Assembly (NCBI RefSeq): GCF_003049685.1
Contig: NZ_PYSY02000007.1
Span: forward strand, 1 to 64,000
DNA from: Brucella pituitosa
GTDB lineage: Bacteria; Pseudomonadota; Alphaproteobacteria; Rhizobiales; Rhizobiaceae
Reading direction: 5' to 3'
DNA: 64,000 nt
Shown here piece by piece: positions 26,153 to 35,930 of this stretch. Under the pieces are notes generated by a model, which made no database searches, was not told where the DNA came from, and saw only the letters and a list, made by a program, of their open reading frames with translations. A program made the translations under genes and the position numbers. The first letter of the stretch is position 1; each line of letters starts with the position of its first letter.

Positions 26153-26790
26153 GGCTCTGACGCACATTTGCTGCTGTGCAGGTCTACGACGCACCGATCA
26201 ACCGCGCCTGCAGGAGATCGAGTTTTGCTCTTCCGTACATCTGGCGCTTAATGAGCTTTAAGCGTGTGATCTGTCCTTCCGTTTGCCCATTTGACCACGG
26301 TGATATGATTGCATTCCTGACGGCGTCGAGGTCTTTTTCGACGCCGCCGGCAAACGATCCGACCAAGCTGTCCTTAGCGGCTTCCAACCACTCGTCGAGC
26401 TTCCGCGCTGTCTTCGAGCGGATCATGGACTGGAAATCACCAATGGCAGTACGGGCGACCACAAGGTCCGAGACGTTCACTTCGATCGCCGCCACCAGGA
26501 TCACTTCGGATTTTGCAAGGTCGTCGCGCGCGGTGGTCATGAGCCGTGCGATAACCCGTGCGGACGGCGTTCTGGCGAGCCCGCTCTGATTGGCCTTTTC
26601 CGCAAGACGCCGGCGTTGAGCCCATTGCGATATGACACCACTCTTTCCCACAAAGCCCTTCGTCTTCATCTCACGCCAGAGTGCCGAAGCGTTCCGTGCC
26701 CCTTCTTCCCAGCGGCTGTTGAGCCAAGGCAACCAGCTATCCAGAGAACTGGGCCGCGTTCGGAACACGTCGAGACGCTACCCCCTTAAA
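26153..26790 (-). mobile_element. ISL3-family relic
   Basis: The 3' half of an ISL3-type transposase gene lies on the minus strand. A possible outer end near 26153 (GGCTCTGACGCAC) matches the general look of ISL3 termini, but the partner end is absent. The 205 bp between the antiporter stop (25947) and this end hold no recognisable gene. Confidence 0.6.
26184..26768 (-). pseudogene. ISL3-family transposase, C-terminal part
   Basis: The 194-residue frame contains SLDSWLPWLNSRWEEGARNA, LWREMKTKGFVGK and QSMIRSKTARKLDEWLEAAK. It closes with the highly conserved ISPWSNGQTEGQITRLKLIK and RQMYGRAKLDLLQARLI. The N-terminal zinc ribbon and helix-turn-helix (about 200 residues) are missing, and the frame ends abruptly at the junction with an IS21 fragment on the other strand. 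Confidence 0.82.
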
Positions 26791-26799
26791 ACGTCACGA

Positions 26800-27150
26800 A
26801 CGAGCTTCCGGCTATGGCCGGTTTGCCGCACAATCTGCCGTTCGGAGAGTGGAACCGGGTCTTTCCAGATCCTGCCATGACACTCGCAGCAGTCGACCGG
26901 CTTGTGCACCATGCCACGATCTTCGAGATGAATGTCGAAAGTTATCGCCGCAGAACCGCGCTTGAAGAAAAACGCCAGCGGGGCCGACCGGCCTCGTTTG
27001 CGACAATCAGGACCTCAACGCTGTCTGTCGCCCAGCGGCAATCAGAAAACGAAGAAGAACTTGTCAACGGCAATCAGCATGATAATTTGATCCCGACCGC
27101 GACCTAAGAATCTCATCCAGATTGTCGCAAGCGTCTCATCCTGATTGTCG
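26800..27150 (+). mobile_element. Second IS21-family relic: istB 3' end and terminal repeats
   Basis: The frame at 26814-27107 reads HNLPFGEWNRVFPDPAMTLA, then AVDRLVHHATIFEMNVESYR, the C terminus of an IstB ATPase different from the one at 24035. Two 23-bp direct repeats follow at 27111-27133 and 27134-27156 (TCTCATCC(A/T)GATTGTCGC), again typical of an IS21 end. The element is cut on its left side at the ISL3 junction. Confidence 0.7.
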
Positions 27151-27292
27151 CGCTATAGACTTGAGCCGCAGATTGCTCGAGCGATCATTGAGGATGCTCA
27201 CCAGACCTGCCCTTATTCGAAAGCAACGCGTGGAAACATAGCAGTCGAACTGGATCTCACCTGAGTTCCGGTTCGCAATAACGGAGGTTGAG

Positions 27293-27424
27293 ATGAAGAT
27301 TTTCATTATCGCCGTAATGGCTTTCGCAACGCTTGCCACTGCGTGCCCCTACGATCTCACGTCTCAAGAGCCGTCTCCTCTTACCGGTCTGCTCGCATTG
27401 ACAGCCGGTCCGGGTAAGCTCTGA
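27293..27424 (+). CDS. Small putative lipoprotein (43 aa)
   Basis: A short frame preceded by GGAGG 6 bases before the ATG encodes MKIFIIAVMAFATLATACPY, then a 24-residue Pro/Leu/Thr-rich tail. The hydrophobic segment ends in LATAC, a plausible lipobox with cysteine at residue 18. No family is recognised. Entericidin-like and other small Brucella-type lipoproteins have this size. The strong ribosome site and signal sequence make it credible. It stands alone between IS relics and a broken oxidoreductase. Confidence 0.5.
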   Translation: MKIFIIAVMAFATLATACPYDLTSQEPSPLTGLLALTAGPGKL

Positions 27425-27491
27425 CAATTACAGGACTCATCGGCGCCGGAAGCCGGCGCCGATGATATTCATATGGCAGGACAAACGAACG

Positions 27492-28140
27492 TCAGGGTAT
27501 GAGCAGGAGTTTGCCGGTTGTAGCCCGGCTTTCCATATCCGCATGAGCCTGGTGGGCATCGGCAAGTGCATAAGTGTTGCCGATCATGACCTTCAGCGAA
27601 CCGTCCTCAATCCAGTCAAAAAAGTTGCTTGCTTCGGGACCGTAAGAGTTCGGTAGTGGGGATGTGATCGAAGAAGGTGGCGTAGCCGATCTCGATGCTT
27701 CTCGGCAGGCTCATAAGATCGAGCGGACCGGGCCCGCCCAGTACCGGTCCGTACCAGCAAAAAGTACCGGAACGACAGAGTGAGGCGAGGGAGTCTTGGA
27801 AAGTCTTCGGTCCCGATCCGTCGTAGACGACGTTGACACCCACCGCATCCGTAAGATGCAAGACTTCATTTTGCGAACTGTCCGTCCCTGTCGATAATGA
27901 CATGATTTGCTCCGGCCGCTTTGACAATCGCCGCTTTTTCCGGGGATGAGACGCGCCCGATGACATGACCGCCGCGCCGCTTGATGATTTGCGTCAGGAA
28001 AAGCCCCACGCCACCCGCAGCTGCGTGCACCAAAGCGATGTCGCCAGGCTGAACCGGATAAAAGTCTGTCGCGAAATGGCTTGCCGTGAGCCCCTGCATC
28101 ATGATGGATGCTGCTATGCGATCGTCCACTATATCCGGAA
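27492..28140 (-). pseudogene. Zinc-type quinone oxidoreductase (MDR family), truncated and frameshifted
   Basis: The legible parts are MMQGLTASHFATDFYPVQPG, VHAAAGGVGLFLTQIIKRRG (NADPH-binding AxxGxxG), and VGVNVVYDGSGPKTFQDSL. The C terminus is FDWIEDGSLKVMIGNTYALA and a TGA at 27492-27494. Frame changes occur near 27888 and in the T-run near 27627. The N-terminal ~110 residues are missing because IS6 type 2 copy A (28141) interrupts the gene. Intact members are about 325 aa and reduce quinones with NADPH. Inactive here. Confidence 0.8.
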
Positions 28141-28945
28141 GGCATTGCCAAGTTGTTTGAATAGGGCTTTGAGCAGCTTTCGCCTGTGTTTATCAAGCGG
28201 TCATTTCGGTCGTGTAGTCACGCCATAATGCAAATGCATCGGTACGTGCATGGCGGTAGGAGATAGCAGTGAGATTATAGCGGCGAGGACGGAAGATGGT
28301 GTTGATTTGATCGTGTGCTGACAAGAAGCGTTGGGCTTGACGAGGCGATTTGAACCGCCCATGATTTTCTCCGTTTTCGGCTCAGGCGGTGCGAATTTTC
28401 AATTCTGTTGTTCAGGCCTTTATGAGCACGATGATCGGCATCTGGCGCGATTTTTTGTACTGGCTTGGTATAGCTGCGCAGCTTATCCGTCACAACGACA
28501 CGTGGTTGACCGTATTGCCGGATCAGTCTGGTGAAAAACGCGGCAGCCTTTGTGTTACGGCGTGTTTGAACCAGAATATCAAGAACATCGCCATCTGCGT
28601 CAATGGCCCGCCAAAGCCAATACTTCTTTCCCCCAATCGTGATGACAACCTCATCAATGTGCCATTTGTCGTTTGGCTTTGGTCGATCCCTGCGGATACA
28701 GTCCGCAAAATGACGACCAAAGCGATTAATCCAGAGACGAATGGTTTCCCGGCTGACAATGACGCCGCGCTCGGCAAGCAGGTCTTCCACATCGGCCGTG
28801 CTCAGCGCAAACCTGTAATAGGCCCATACTGCATAAGCGACAATCTCACGCGGAAAACGAAATCCCTTCAACCGGGGAAAAGAACTCGGTAATTTCATGC
28901 CTCATCGATACCGGAAACAACTAGATCAAACAACTTGGCAGTGCC
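28141..28945 (-). mobile_element. IS6-family insertion sequence, type 2, copy A (805 bp)
   Basis: Inverted ends GGCATTGCCAAGTTGTTTGA and TCAAACAACTTGGCAGTGCC bound it, with one mismatch. Flanking octamers (atccggaa and gtggccgt) do not match, so no target duplication remains. It interrupts a quinone oxidoreductase on one side and the adhesin gene on the other, so a deletion between two former insertions or a recombination joined these genes. Copy B is at 56399-57207, same orientation. Confidence 0.92.
28193..28898 (-). pseudogene. IS6-family transposase, frameshifted near its C terminus
   Basis: The frame reads LKGFRFPREIVAYAVWAYYR, VSRETIRLWINRFG, KWHIDEVVITIGGKKYWLWR, VVVTDKLRSYTKPVQ and HKGLNNRIENSHRLSRKR. 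It then shifts near 28360-28376, where this copy has one C fewer than copy B at two places. Relative to copy B it also lacks three bases in TKAA(KR)FF. The correct tail, TDAFALWRDYTTEMTA, lies out of frame and ends at 28193. Confidence 0.87.
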
Positions 28946-31900
28946 GTGGCCGTCACTGATACGGGTACTGCAGCTGGCTCCGAGGTCATCAACGAAGTCA
29001 CTTTTGAAGTCCCCACCGGTTGGACCATTGGGACGCCCGATGCATCGGCAGGCTGGAGCTACAATGTCTCTGGTACCACTGCAACGATCACATTTGATGG
29101 TTCATTGAGCCAAACTGATCGAGAAGCTGTGCTGGATGCCTTCACGATTACGCCGCCAGCGCATAGCAGCCTGGATGCTACAATCAAACTGTCGATCACA
29201 AGCACCGATACCAATGGTTCGGACAGCGATACCAAGACAGTTGATCGCGACGTGAAAATCACCGTTACCCCTGTGGCCGAGCGAACTGACAGCGACAGTG
29301 ATGGCAATGGACAAAACGACGTTACGATGAATGGCGATCACGCCTATTCTGTCGCAGGTCAGGAGGATGCCTGGTTTGCGCTTGGTAATAATTACACGGG
29401 CAGCTCGAACACAAGTGGGGGTTTTGACGCCCTGCAGACAGCTTGGTCGAATGCAGACTCCGATGAATTTACCTATGCCGTATTGACGCCAACGCTCTCG
29501 TCTGACACGGCAACTGATACAGTCATTGGCACTGAATTCCGCTATTCAACAGATAATGGTGTTACCTGGCAGACGCAAACCTTTGTCGGTGAACCAATCT
29601 GGGTACCATCTATTTACCTCAACACGCTGCAGGTTAAGCTTCCAGCTGATGTTTCAGGTACGCTCACCATTGGAGTGCAGGCGGCAACAGTCGACTATGA
29701 TGATGACCGCGAAGTATCCACGCTCCCGCTCGATCCTCCGCATGAAAGCGGAGACGGTGTCAACGTAAGCGTCAGCGGTGAAGCCACGCTTTCTTTGATC
29801 AAGTTCGAACCTGTTGCTGATGAAGTAACCATGGCGCTTAATGGTCGTGCTACGGGTCTTGAAGATACGGCAATTCCGCTTTCGATCAAAACCACAAGTT
29901 CGGATGATTCTGAAACCTTCAACGTCACCATCTCGGGCATCCCTGATGGCGCTGTAATCACCTATAACGGCGAAAAACTGACTGCCAGTGGGGGTACGGT
30001 TACGATTGTTGGCTTCAACAATAGCTACCCAATGACCGTCACGCCGCCGCTAAATAGCAACGACGATTTCAAATTGACCGTCAGTGCAGTTTCGGTCGAC
30101 GGAACGTCAACATCGGCTCCTGTTTCCCGCACGATTGATGTCGCGGTTACCGGTGTCGCCGATAATGCGGTCATCACGCTGCCCAATGTTGGCTATACTA
30201 CAACAGAGGCAGCGCTTGATGGAGGCGATCACAAGGTTCAGTTATCCAACGTGATCACCGCAGTGACGTCCAGCGATACAGACGGATCGGAAGTCACCAC
30301 GCTTCGCATCACCGGCCTTTCGGAGAACTTCTCGCTAACCGGAGCGACAATGGTCGTTTCGGGCACCGGAACAGAACGGGTCTGGATGGTTGCTGCAAGT
30401 GACATTTCAAAGGTGTCTATTGTCGTTCCTGAAAACTTTAGCGGAACGGTGGACCTGAGGGTTGCTGGTGTTACGACTGAAAACGATGGCGATTCTCGCA
30501 CGGGTCCTCTCACAGATGTGAGCTTCACTGTGACGCCTTCGCCAGAGGCGCTGATCACATCAACTGCTACCCTCATCGAGGATGAAATTACCAAACTCAA
30601 TCTGGCAATTATCCCGCAAAACGGTGATACAGATGAGAAATTGGGCAGTATTTTCATTCCGCTTGATTACGACACGAGCAAATTTACGCTCTATGTCGGC
30701 GGAACAGAAATTTCGACAGCTAACCTTGAAACGAAGGAAATCGATGGAAAAACTTACTATGTTGTCCCGTCTGAACAGATCGGTAATCTGGGCGCGAAAG
30801 GGGCCACCAATCTCGACGGCGATCTTGGTAAGTTGAATTTCCTTTACGAAGTGATTGATCCATCCACTGATGGCACTTTGACTGCCGTGACTGAAGTGAA
30901 GAATGGCACGCTTACAATTGACGCGCTGCCGGTAACAGATGCAGTCGACGCATCGATTACTGGGATCACCATGACTTCTGCCACTGGTACGACTTCTGAT
31001 AATGTTGCCGATGACGATGCTCAGCCTGATACTGCAACGGTTACGACCAGCGGGACGGTGACTGTAAACCTGCATGTGAATTCAGAAGACACGGATGGCA
31101 GTGAGCACCTGGTTCGCGTGGTTATTGAGGGTGTTCCTGATGGTGTTACCGTCAACGGCGCATCCCAGATCGGGGCGGGTTCTTGGCTCCTTATTTATGA
31201 TGGCGCGGATGCACGATCGATAGGCGCAGGCGGCATCGACCTTCCTGTCGAATTCGTTGTGGGAAAGGGTGCGTCTAACATTACATCGCCGATCACAATG
31301 ACTGTGCTTGCGCAGGACGAGGGCCAGAACGCCAATTCACCGGCCAAGATCGAAACTGATTCCGTTAAATGGAACCTCACCGTCAATCTGGGCGACGGCC
31401 AACCTTATCCCGCTCCTGTTATTGATGAATGGAACTACAATGGCGCGCAGGGCACGGAAGACACTGAATTTAACCTAGACAGTGTTATTGATGCCAAGGT
31501 CACAACCGGTGATCCGAGTGTGGCTTATAGTTACACTGTCACGCTCACCAATCTGGCGCCAGGTACAATCGTTGACGGGATGACCTTCACCACTATCAAC
31601 GGTGTGCCGACCTGGTCTGCAACCGTGGTTGTGCCCGCAAACGGCGATAGTCAAACTGCACTTGATGGATTGCTTGCTGGTATCAAAATTACACCACCGC
31701 TTAACAGCAATGAAAACAATGCCGATTTCAAGTTTGATGCCAAGCTGACGGCTGCAGCAGTAGGTGGCACAAGCACTGAAGCAGTCACCAAGCCGGATAT
31801 GCCAATCATTCCGGTGACGGACGAGGCGACTGTTACCATTGACGTTCCTGACGTCGCAGAGGGCGAAACCAGCGTCACTGCAACGATTTCGGCAGTCGAT

Positions 31901-33787
31901 GTAGCAGACGGGACGTTTGGGACGATCGTTGACGGCAAGCTCTACGTTCAGGTTTCGACCAACGGCAATGACAACGGCACACTTACTGATGGTGAAGGCA
32001 GAACGCTGACGCTTACCGACATCAGTGGGGTCGAAGGCGTGCCAAACGGCAAATATTATGTTGTCGAAATCGGCACTACAGGTGGTTCAGCTGAACTCAC
32101 CTATACTGCCCCTGATGGAACCGTGCTCCAGCCCGGCGACGTAACTTTCAACGCCTGGGTACAGACACAGGAAACAGGTGCAACTAATACCGAGGCAGCT
32201 TCCGCTTCCAGCACCGCTGAAATCTTGATCGTCAACAATGGCGTCACGGTGGAAAGCCAGCCAGTAACCGGCAAGGAAAGCGTCTCTTCAGATAAGACCA
32301 ACGCGATTGAGTTGACTGGTCTGTCGGTTGCTCTCAAAGACAATGATGGTCCGGAAGCTATCAAGTCCATTCTATTGTCCGGTGTTCCGGTCGGCTTCCT
32401 GCTTTATGTCGGGTCAAGTGCAGGCGATGCGACTGTCGCCTCCCAGGCTTCTAATGCCGGCGGCGACGGCAGCACAAATACATGGGTCCTTTCCTCTGAT
32501 GGAACGATGCCGGCTTATGTAGCAATCCTGCCTGCTCCGCATTGGAGCGGGACACTAACAGATCTGTCGCTTGTGGTTGAATCGGGCGAGAATAGCCTGC
32601 CGACAACCCGGGTGGACACTGTGCCGCTTGAACCAGTGACCATTGAAGCGGTCGCTGACGGAATAGCAATTGATCCAACCTTGTCGTTTGGCAAGGAAGG
32701 CCGCGTTATCAGCTTGAACCTGAATGCAGCCATGGTTGACGCTGCCGCGGCAGTCGCAGGTGTTGCAGATGCAAGCACTGAAACCACAACCTTGAAGTTG
32801 ACCGGGCTCGGTGCTCACGCAGCCTTTTATATCGGCGGTCAGCTTATCGACGAAAATAACGCTACGATATCGATTGTTTACGATCAGCTCACCAATTCCT
32901 ATACGATCGCGGGTTTGTCGCAGGACGACCTCGATAAGCTTGGAGTGGTTCAGGCGGCATCTGCGCTTTCCGATCAGGACCCATCCACAGCAGGCACGCA
33001 AATTGGCGTCGAGGCATGGACGGTTGAAAGTGCAACAGCTGCGGAATCTGTGCATGTAACCGACACGCTGACGCTTGCTGTGACGCCAACAACGGCCACA
33101 ACAGGTAACGACACCTTTATTTGGAGTGGTTCCAACATCAATGGTCGAGCCGGCTCCGACACCGTCGCTCTGCGCTATGGTGAAGATCTCAGTGGCGATG
33201 ATCTTAAGCAACACCTTAAGAATATCGAGATTATTGATCTGGGAATTCATGGGACGAATGCAATCACGGATTTGACCCCCGATGATGTTCAGGCGATCAC
33301 CGATGCAAACCATATCCTGACCATCAGAGGCACTTCTGAGGATACGCTATCGCTTTCAGGTAACTGGGTGCTGCAATCAGACGGATCCTACACCGGAACC
33401 GGTGAAAATGGCACAACGGTCACCTTGAAGATTGATGGCGTGGCAATTGAAGGTCATGAGGATGCCGTCGCGTCAAGTTCTGACCATTCGAGCCTGTTCT
33501 CCTTTGCAATGGCAGAAGACACAGAAAGCTTCGGTTTATCCTCAATTGATGCACAGACAGCTACAACGCCTGCAGTCGAGCAACAGGCTGCTCTTTCAAT
33601 TGATGACGTGCTGACCTCGGACGCAGGTCACGATTCGATTTCAGCCATCCTGCCTGACGAGCACGAAGCCAAACCGTTTTCGTCAGATGTGGGTGGAGGA
33701 GCTTCGGATTTCGTGGATGTTAGCACGCCGATGACTGCACCTTCGCTCGAAGACGAACTTCGTTCGGCTGTTCACTACGAGGTCTGA
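28946..33787 (+). CDS. Large repetitive type I-secreted adhesin (BapA/LapA-like), N terminus removed by IS
   Basis: The remaining 1613 residues are acidic and cysteine-free as far as read. They consist of Ig-like or cadherin-like domains with repeated features, for example ITPPAHSSLDATIKLSITST, VTPPLNSNDDFKLTVSAVSV and ITPPLNSNENNADFKFDAKL, each ending a domain. The C terminus has a calcium-binding/secretion-type region (GNDTFIWSGSNINGRAGSDT) and an acidic export tail (LEDELRSAVHYEV). The frame starts exactly at the IS6 junction with no own promoter or start; GTG at 28946 is only the first codon. Full-length relatives begin with a membrane-retention module and more repeats. The next genes encode its exporter. 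It is an adhesin or biofilm protein by family; surface display of this truncated form is doubtful. Confidence 0.82.
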   Translation: MAVTDTGTAAGSEVINEVTFEVPTGWTIGTPDASAGWSYNVSGTTATITFDGSLSQTDREAVLDAFTITPPAHSSLDATIKLSITSTDTNGSDSDTKTVDRDVKITVTPVAERTDSDSDGNGQNDVTMNGDHAYSVAGQEDAWFALGNNYTGSSNTSGGFDALQTAWSNADSDEFTYAVLTPTLSSDTATDTVIGTEFRYSTDNGVTWQTQTFVGEPIWVPSIYLNTLQVKLPADVSGTLTIGVQAATVDYDDDREVSTLPLDPPHESGDGVNVSVSGEATLSLIKFEPVADEVTMALNGRATGLEDTAIPLSIKTTSSDDSETFNVTISGIPDGAVITYNGEKLTASGGTVTIVGFNNSYPMTVTPPLNSNDDFKLTVSAVSVDGTSTSAPVSRTIDVAVTGVADNAVITLPNVGYTTTEAALDGGDHKVQLSNVITAVTSSDTDGSEVTTLRITGLSENFSLTGATMVVSGTGTERVWMVAASDISKVSIVVPENFSGTVDLRVAGVTTENDGDSRTGPLTDVSFTVTPSPEALITSTATLIEDEITKLNLAIIPQNGDTDEKLGSIFIPLDYDTSKFTLYVGGTEISTANLETKEIDGKTYYVVPSEQIGNLGAKGATNLDGDLGKLNFLYEVIDPSTDGTLTAVTEVKNGTLTIDALPVTDAVDASITGITMTSATGTTSDNVADDDAQPDTATVTTSGTVTVNLHVNSEDTDGSEHLVRVVIEGVPDGVTVNGASQIGAGSWLLIYDGADARSIGAGGIDLPVEFVVGKGASNITSPITMTVLAQDEGQNANSPAKIETDSVKWNLTVNLGDGQPYPAPVIDEWNYNGAQGTEDTEFNLDSVIDAKVTTGDPSVAYSYTVTLTNLAPGTIVDGMTFTTINGVPTWSATVVVPANGDSQTALDGLLAGIKITPPLNSNENNADFKFDAKLTAAAVGGTSTEAVTKPDMPIIPVTDEATVTIDVPDVAEGETSVTATISAVDVADGTFGTIVDGKLYVQVSTNGNDNGTLTDGEGRTLTLTDISGVEGVPNGKYYVVEIGTTGGSAELTYTAPDGTVLQPGDVTFNAWVQTQETGATNTEAASASSTAEILIVNNGVTVESQPVTGKESVSSDKTNAIELTGLSVALKDNDGPEAIKSILLSGVPVGFLLYVGSSAGDATVASQASNAGGDGSTNTWVLSSDGTMPAYVAILPAPHWSGTLTDLSLVVESGENSLPTTRVDTVPLEPVTIEAVADGIAIDPTLSFGKEGRVISLNLNAAMVDAAAAVAGVADASTETTTLKLTGLGAHAAFYIGGQLIDENNATISIVYDQLTNSYTIAGLSQDDLDKLGVVQAASALSDQDPSTAGTQIGVEAWTVESATAAESVHVTDTLTLAVTPTTATTGNDTFIWSGSNINGRAGSDTVALRYGEDLSGDDLKQHLKNIEIIDLGIHGTNAITDLTPDDVQAITDANHILTIRGTSEDTLSLSGNWVLQSDGSYTGTGENGTTVTLKIDGVAIEGHEDAVASSSDHSSLFSFAMAEDTESFGLSSIDAQTATTPAVEQQAALSIDDVLTSDAGHDSISAILPDEHEAKPFSSDVGGGASDFVDVSTPMTAPSLEDELRSAVHYEV

Positions 33788-33791
33788 TATT

Positions 33792-35930
33792 GTGAACGCC
33801 GCGCCAAACCAATCTGGTCACGCCCCTTCCGGGGCGCGCGCCAACCGAGGGTGGATTGAAGCCGTAATGCGCGTCGCAACGCATTACGGCATGGCCATCT
33901 CGGTCGAGCGCATTAAACTTGATATGGCATGGTCCACAGATGAGGACCGGTTGGCTACACTTGCGCGCTCGGTCAGTCTCTCCATCCGCCAGATTGATGA
34001 GGGTGCTGCAGCTCTATCGGCTCTCAGACTCCCACTACTTGTCGAGTTCAATAGCGGCGAAGTCGGCGTCATTGAACGGGAAACCGCCGAAGGGTACGGG
34101 GTAATTCTGGCCGGTGACAAGGGGCTTATGACCCCGCTATCGCGTGAGGATTTGGCTAAGCGCCTGCGGCGACTGTTTGTTCTCCGTCCTGTTTCGTCGC
34201 GGCCCGACCGACGGATCGACGACTATATCGCGCCTTGGCGTCCCGACTGGTTGCGCAGTCTCGCACTTGCCGACCTTAAGCCTTACCGCGCGGTCATGGT
34301 TGCATCCCTTGTGACGAACGTGCTGGCGCTTGCTGGCACGATTTTTTCGATGCAAGTCTATGACCGTGTCGTACCCGGACAATCAATGAGCACGCTCTGG
34401 GTCTTGTTCATCGGCGTTATGATGGCGATCCTGTTTGGGATGGGTGTACGTACGGCTCGCAGCCGCATTACCGATATAGCCGGAAAAGCCGCTGACCTGC
34501 GGATATCGGACCGGGTGTTCGGCCACGCGCTTCGAATACGCAATACCGCACGACCACGCTCCACCGGAACTTTTATCTCGCAGATCCGCGAATTGGAACA
34601 TGTCCGCGAAATGCTGACTTCCACGACCGTGGCAGCGATCGCAGATGTTCCATTTTTTCTGCTGTTTTGCGTGTTGTTTTTTTACATCGCCGGCGCCTTG
34701 GTCTGGATACCTCTTTTGGCGATGGTTTTGCTCATCGTGCCTGGACTATTGGCACAAAAGCGGCTGCGTCGACTGGCTGAAACAAACACCCGAGAATCTT
34801 CGCTACGTAGTGCGATGCTTGTTGAAGCCATCCAAGGGCTCGACGATATCAAGTCGATGCAGGCGGAGACGCGTTTCCAGAACTTGTGGAACCATTACAA
34901 CGAAACCACGTCAGGCTCATCAATGGAGCTGCGCGATCTTGTTAACCGGTTGTCGTCTTTTGCTCAGACGGTTCAAGGAGGGGTGTTTGCGGTTGTCATT
35001 TTCTTCGGCGCACCGATGGTTATGGCTGGCGAGCTAAGCACAGGCGTGCTCGTCGCAGCCTCGATGCTGTCTTCAAGGATGCTTGCACCACTCGCGTCGG
35101 TCACCCAAATCCTCAATCGCTGGCAACAGGCCCAGGTTGCGCGCAAGGCGCTTGACGGCCTGATGGCTCTTCCCGTCGACGCGCCTCAGGAAGAGCAGCG
35201 AATTCATAAGCCTACCATCAGCGGTGCGTTTCGCATCAAGGATGCAATATTCGGGCATAATCCGGAAACTCCCGTTCTTAAAATTGATCAGCTTACGATC
35301 GCGCCGGGCGAGCGCATCGCTATTTTAGGACGCAATGGCGCGGGTAAATCCACGCTCTTGTCTGGTCTTGCCGGCCTTCTCGAGCCACTGGCTGGGGAAA
35401 TCCGTGTCGACGATATCGTTATGGGTCTTATCGATCCGACAGACGTCCGGCGTGACATCGGGGTCATGGGGCAGGGCGCTCGGCTGTTTCACGGTACATT
35501 GCGTGAAAATCTTACGCTCGGCGCGCCTATGGCAACCGACGAGGATGTCCTTGATACGCTCGAAAAAATGGGACTGGTGGATTTTATCAATAGGCTCCCT
35601 GAAGGTCTCGATCATCTCGTGCAAGAGGGCGGCCTCGGTTTATCGGGTGGGCAAAAACAAGGGCTTTTGCTCGCGAGGCTCCTGCTTAGGAAACCACGTG
35701 TTCTATTGCTCGATGAACCGACAGCTTCCTTTGATGAAGTGTCGGAGGCAGCAGTTATTCAGGTGCTTGGCCAACTAGGCCGTAACATTTCGGTTATTGT
35801 TGCAACCCACCGCCCGGCGATGCTGCGGATCGTTGACCGTCTAATCGTGGTCAATAACGGTGTGGTTGCGATGGATGGGCCTAAAGATCAGGTTCTAAAC
35901 CAGCTGCGATCCGGAAAGGCTGCTGCATGA
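33792..35930 (+). CDS. Type I secretion ABC transporter (LapB/HlyB-like)
   Basis: The 712-residue inner-membrane exporter has an N-terminal C39-like domain (about 20-150) in which the protease cysteine is not evident, as in HlyB and LapB. Six membrane segments (about 165-450) follow, for example YRAVMVASLVTNVLALAGTIF. The nucleotide-binding domain carries Walker A GRNGAGKST near residue 514, signature LSGGQ and Walker B VLLLDEPTASFD. It starts with GTG 4 bp after the adhesin stop, and its stop overlaps the next start (ATGA). It should power export of the adhesin through the HlyD and TolC partners. Confidence 0.95.
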   Translation: MNAAPNQSGHAPSGARANRGWIEAVMRVATHYGMAISVERIKLDMAWSTDEDRLATLARSVSLSIRQIDEGAAALSALRLPLLVEFNSGEVGVIERETAEGYGVILAGDKGLMTPLSREDLAKRLRRLFVLRPVSSRPDRRIDDYIAPWRPDWLRSLALADLKPYRAVMVASLVTNVLALAGTIFSMQVYDRVVPGQSMSTLWVLFIGVMMAILFGMGVRTARSRITDIAGKAADLRISDRVFGHALRIRNTARPRSTGTFISQIRELEHVREMLTSTTVAAIADVPFFLLFCVLFFYIAGALVWIPLLAMVLLIVPGLLAQKRLRRLAETNTRESSLRSAMLVEAIQGLDDIKSMQAETRFQNLWNHYNETTSGSSMELRDLVNRLSSFAQTVQGGVFAVVIFFGAPMVMAGELSTGVLVAASMLSSRMLAPLASVTQILNRWQQAQVARKALDGLMALPVDAPQEEQRIHKPTISGAFRIKDAIFGHNPETPVLKIDQLTIAPGERIAILGRNGAGKSTLLSGLAGLLEPLAGEIRVDDIVMGLIDPTDVRRDIGVMGQGARLFHGTLRENLTLGAPMATDEDVLDTLEKMGLVDFINRLPEGLDHLVQEGGLGLSGGQKQGLLLARLLLRKPRVLLLDEPTASFDEVSEAAVIQVLGQLGRNISVIVATHRPAMLRIVDRLIVVNNGVVAMDGPKDQVLNQLRSGKAAA

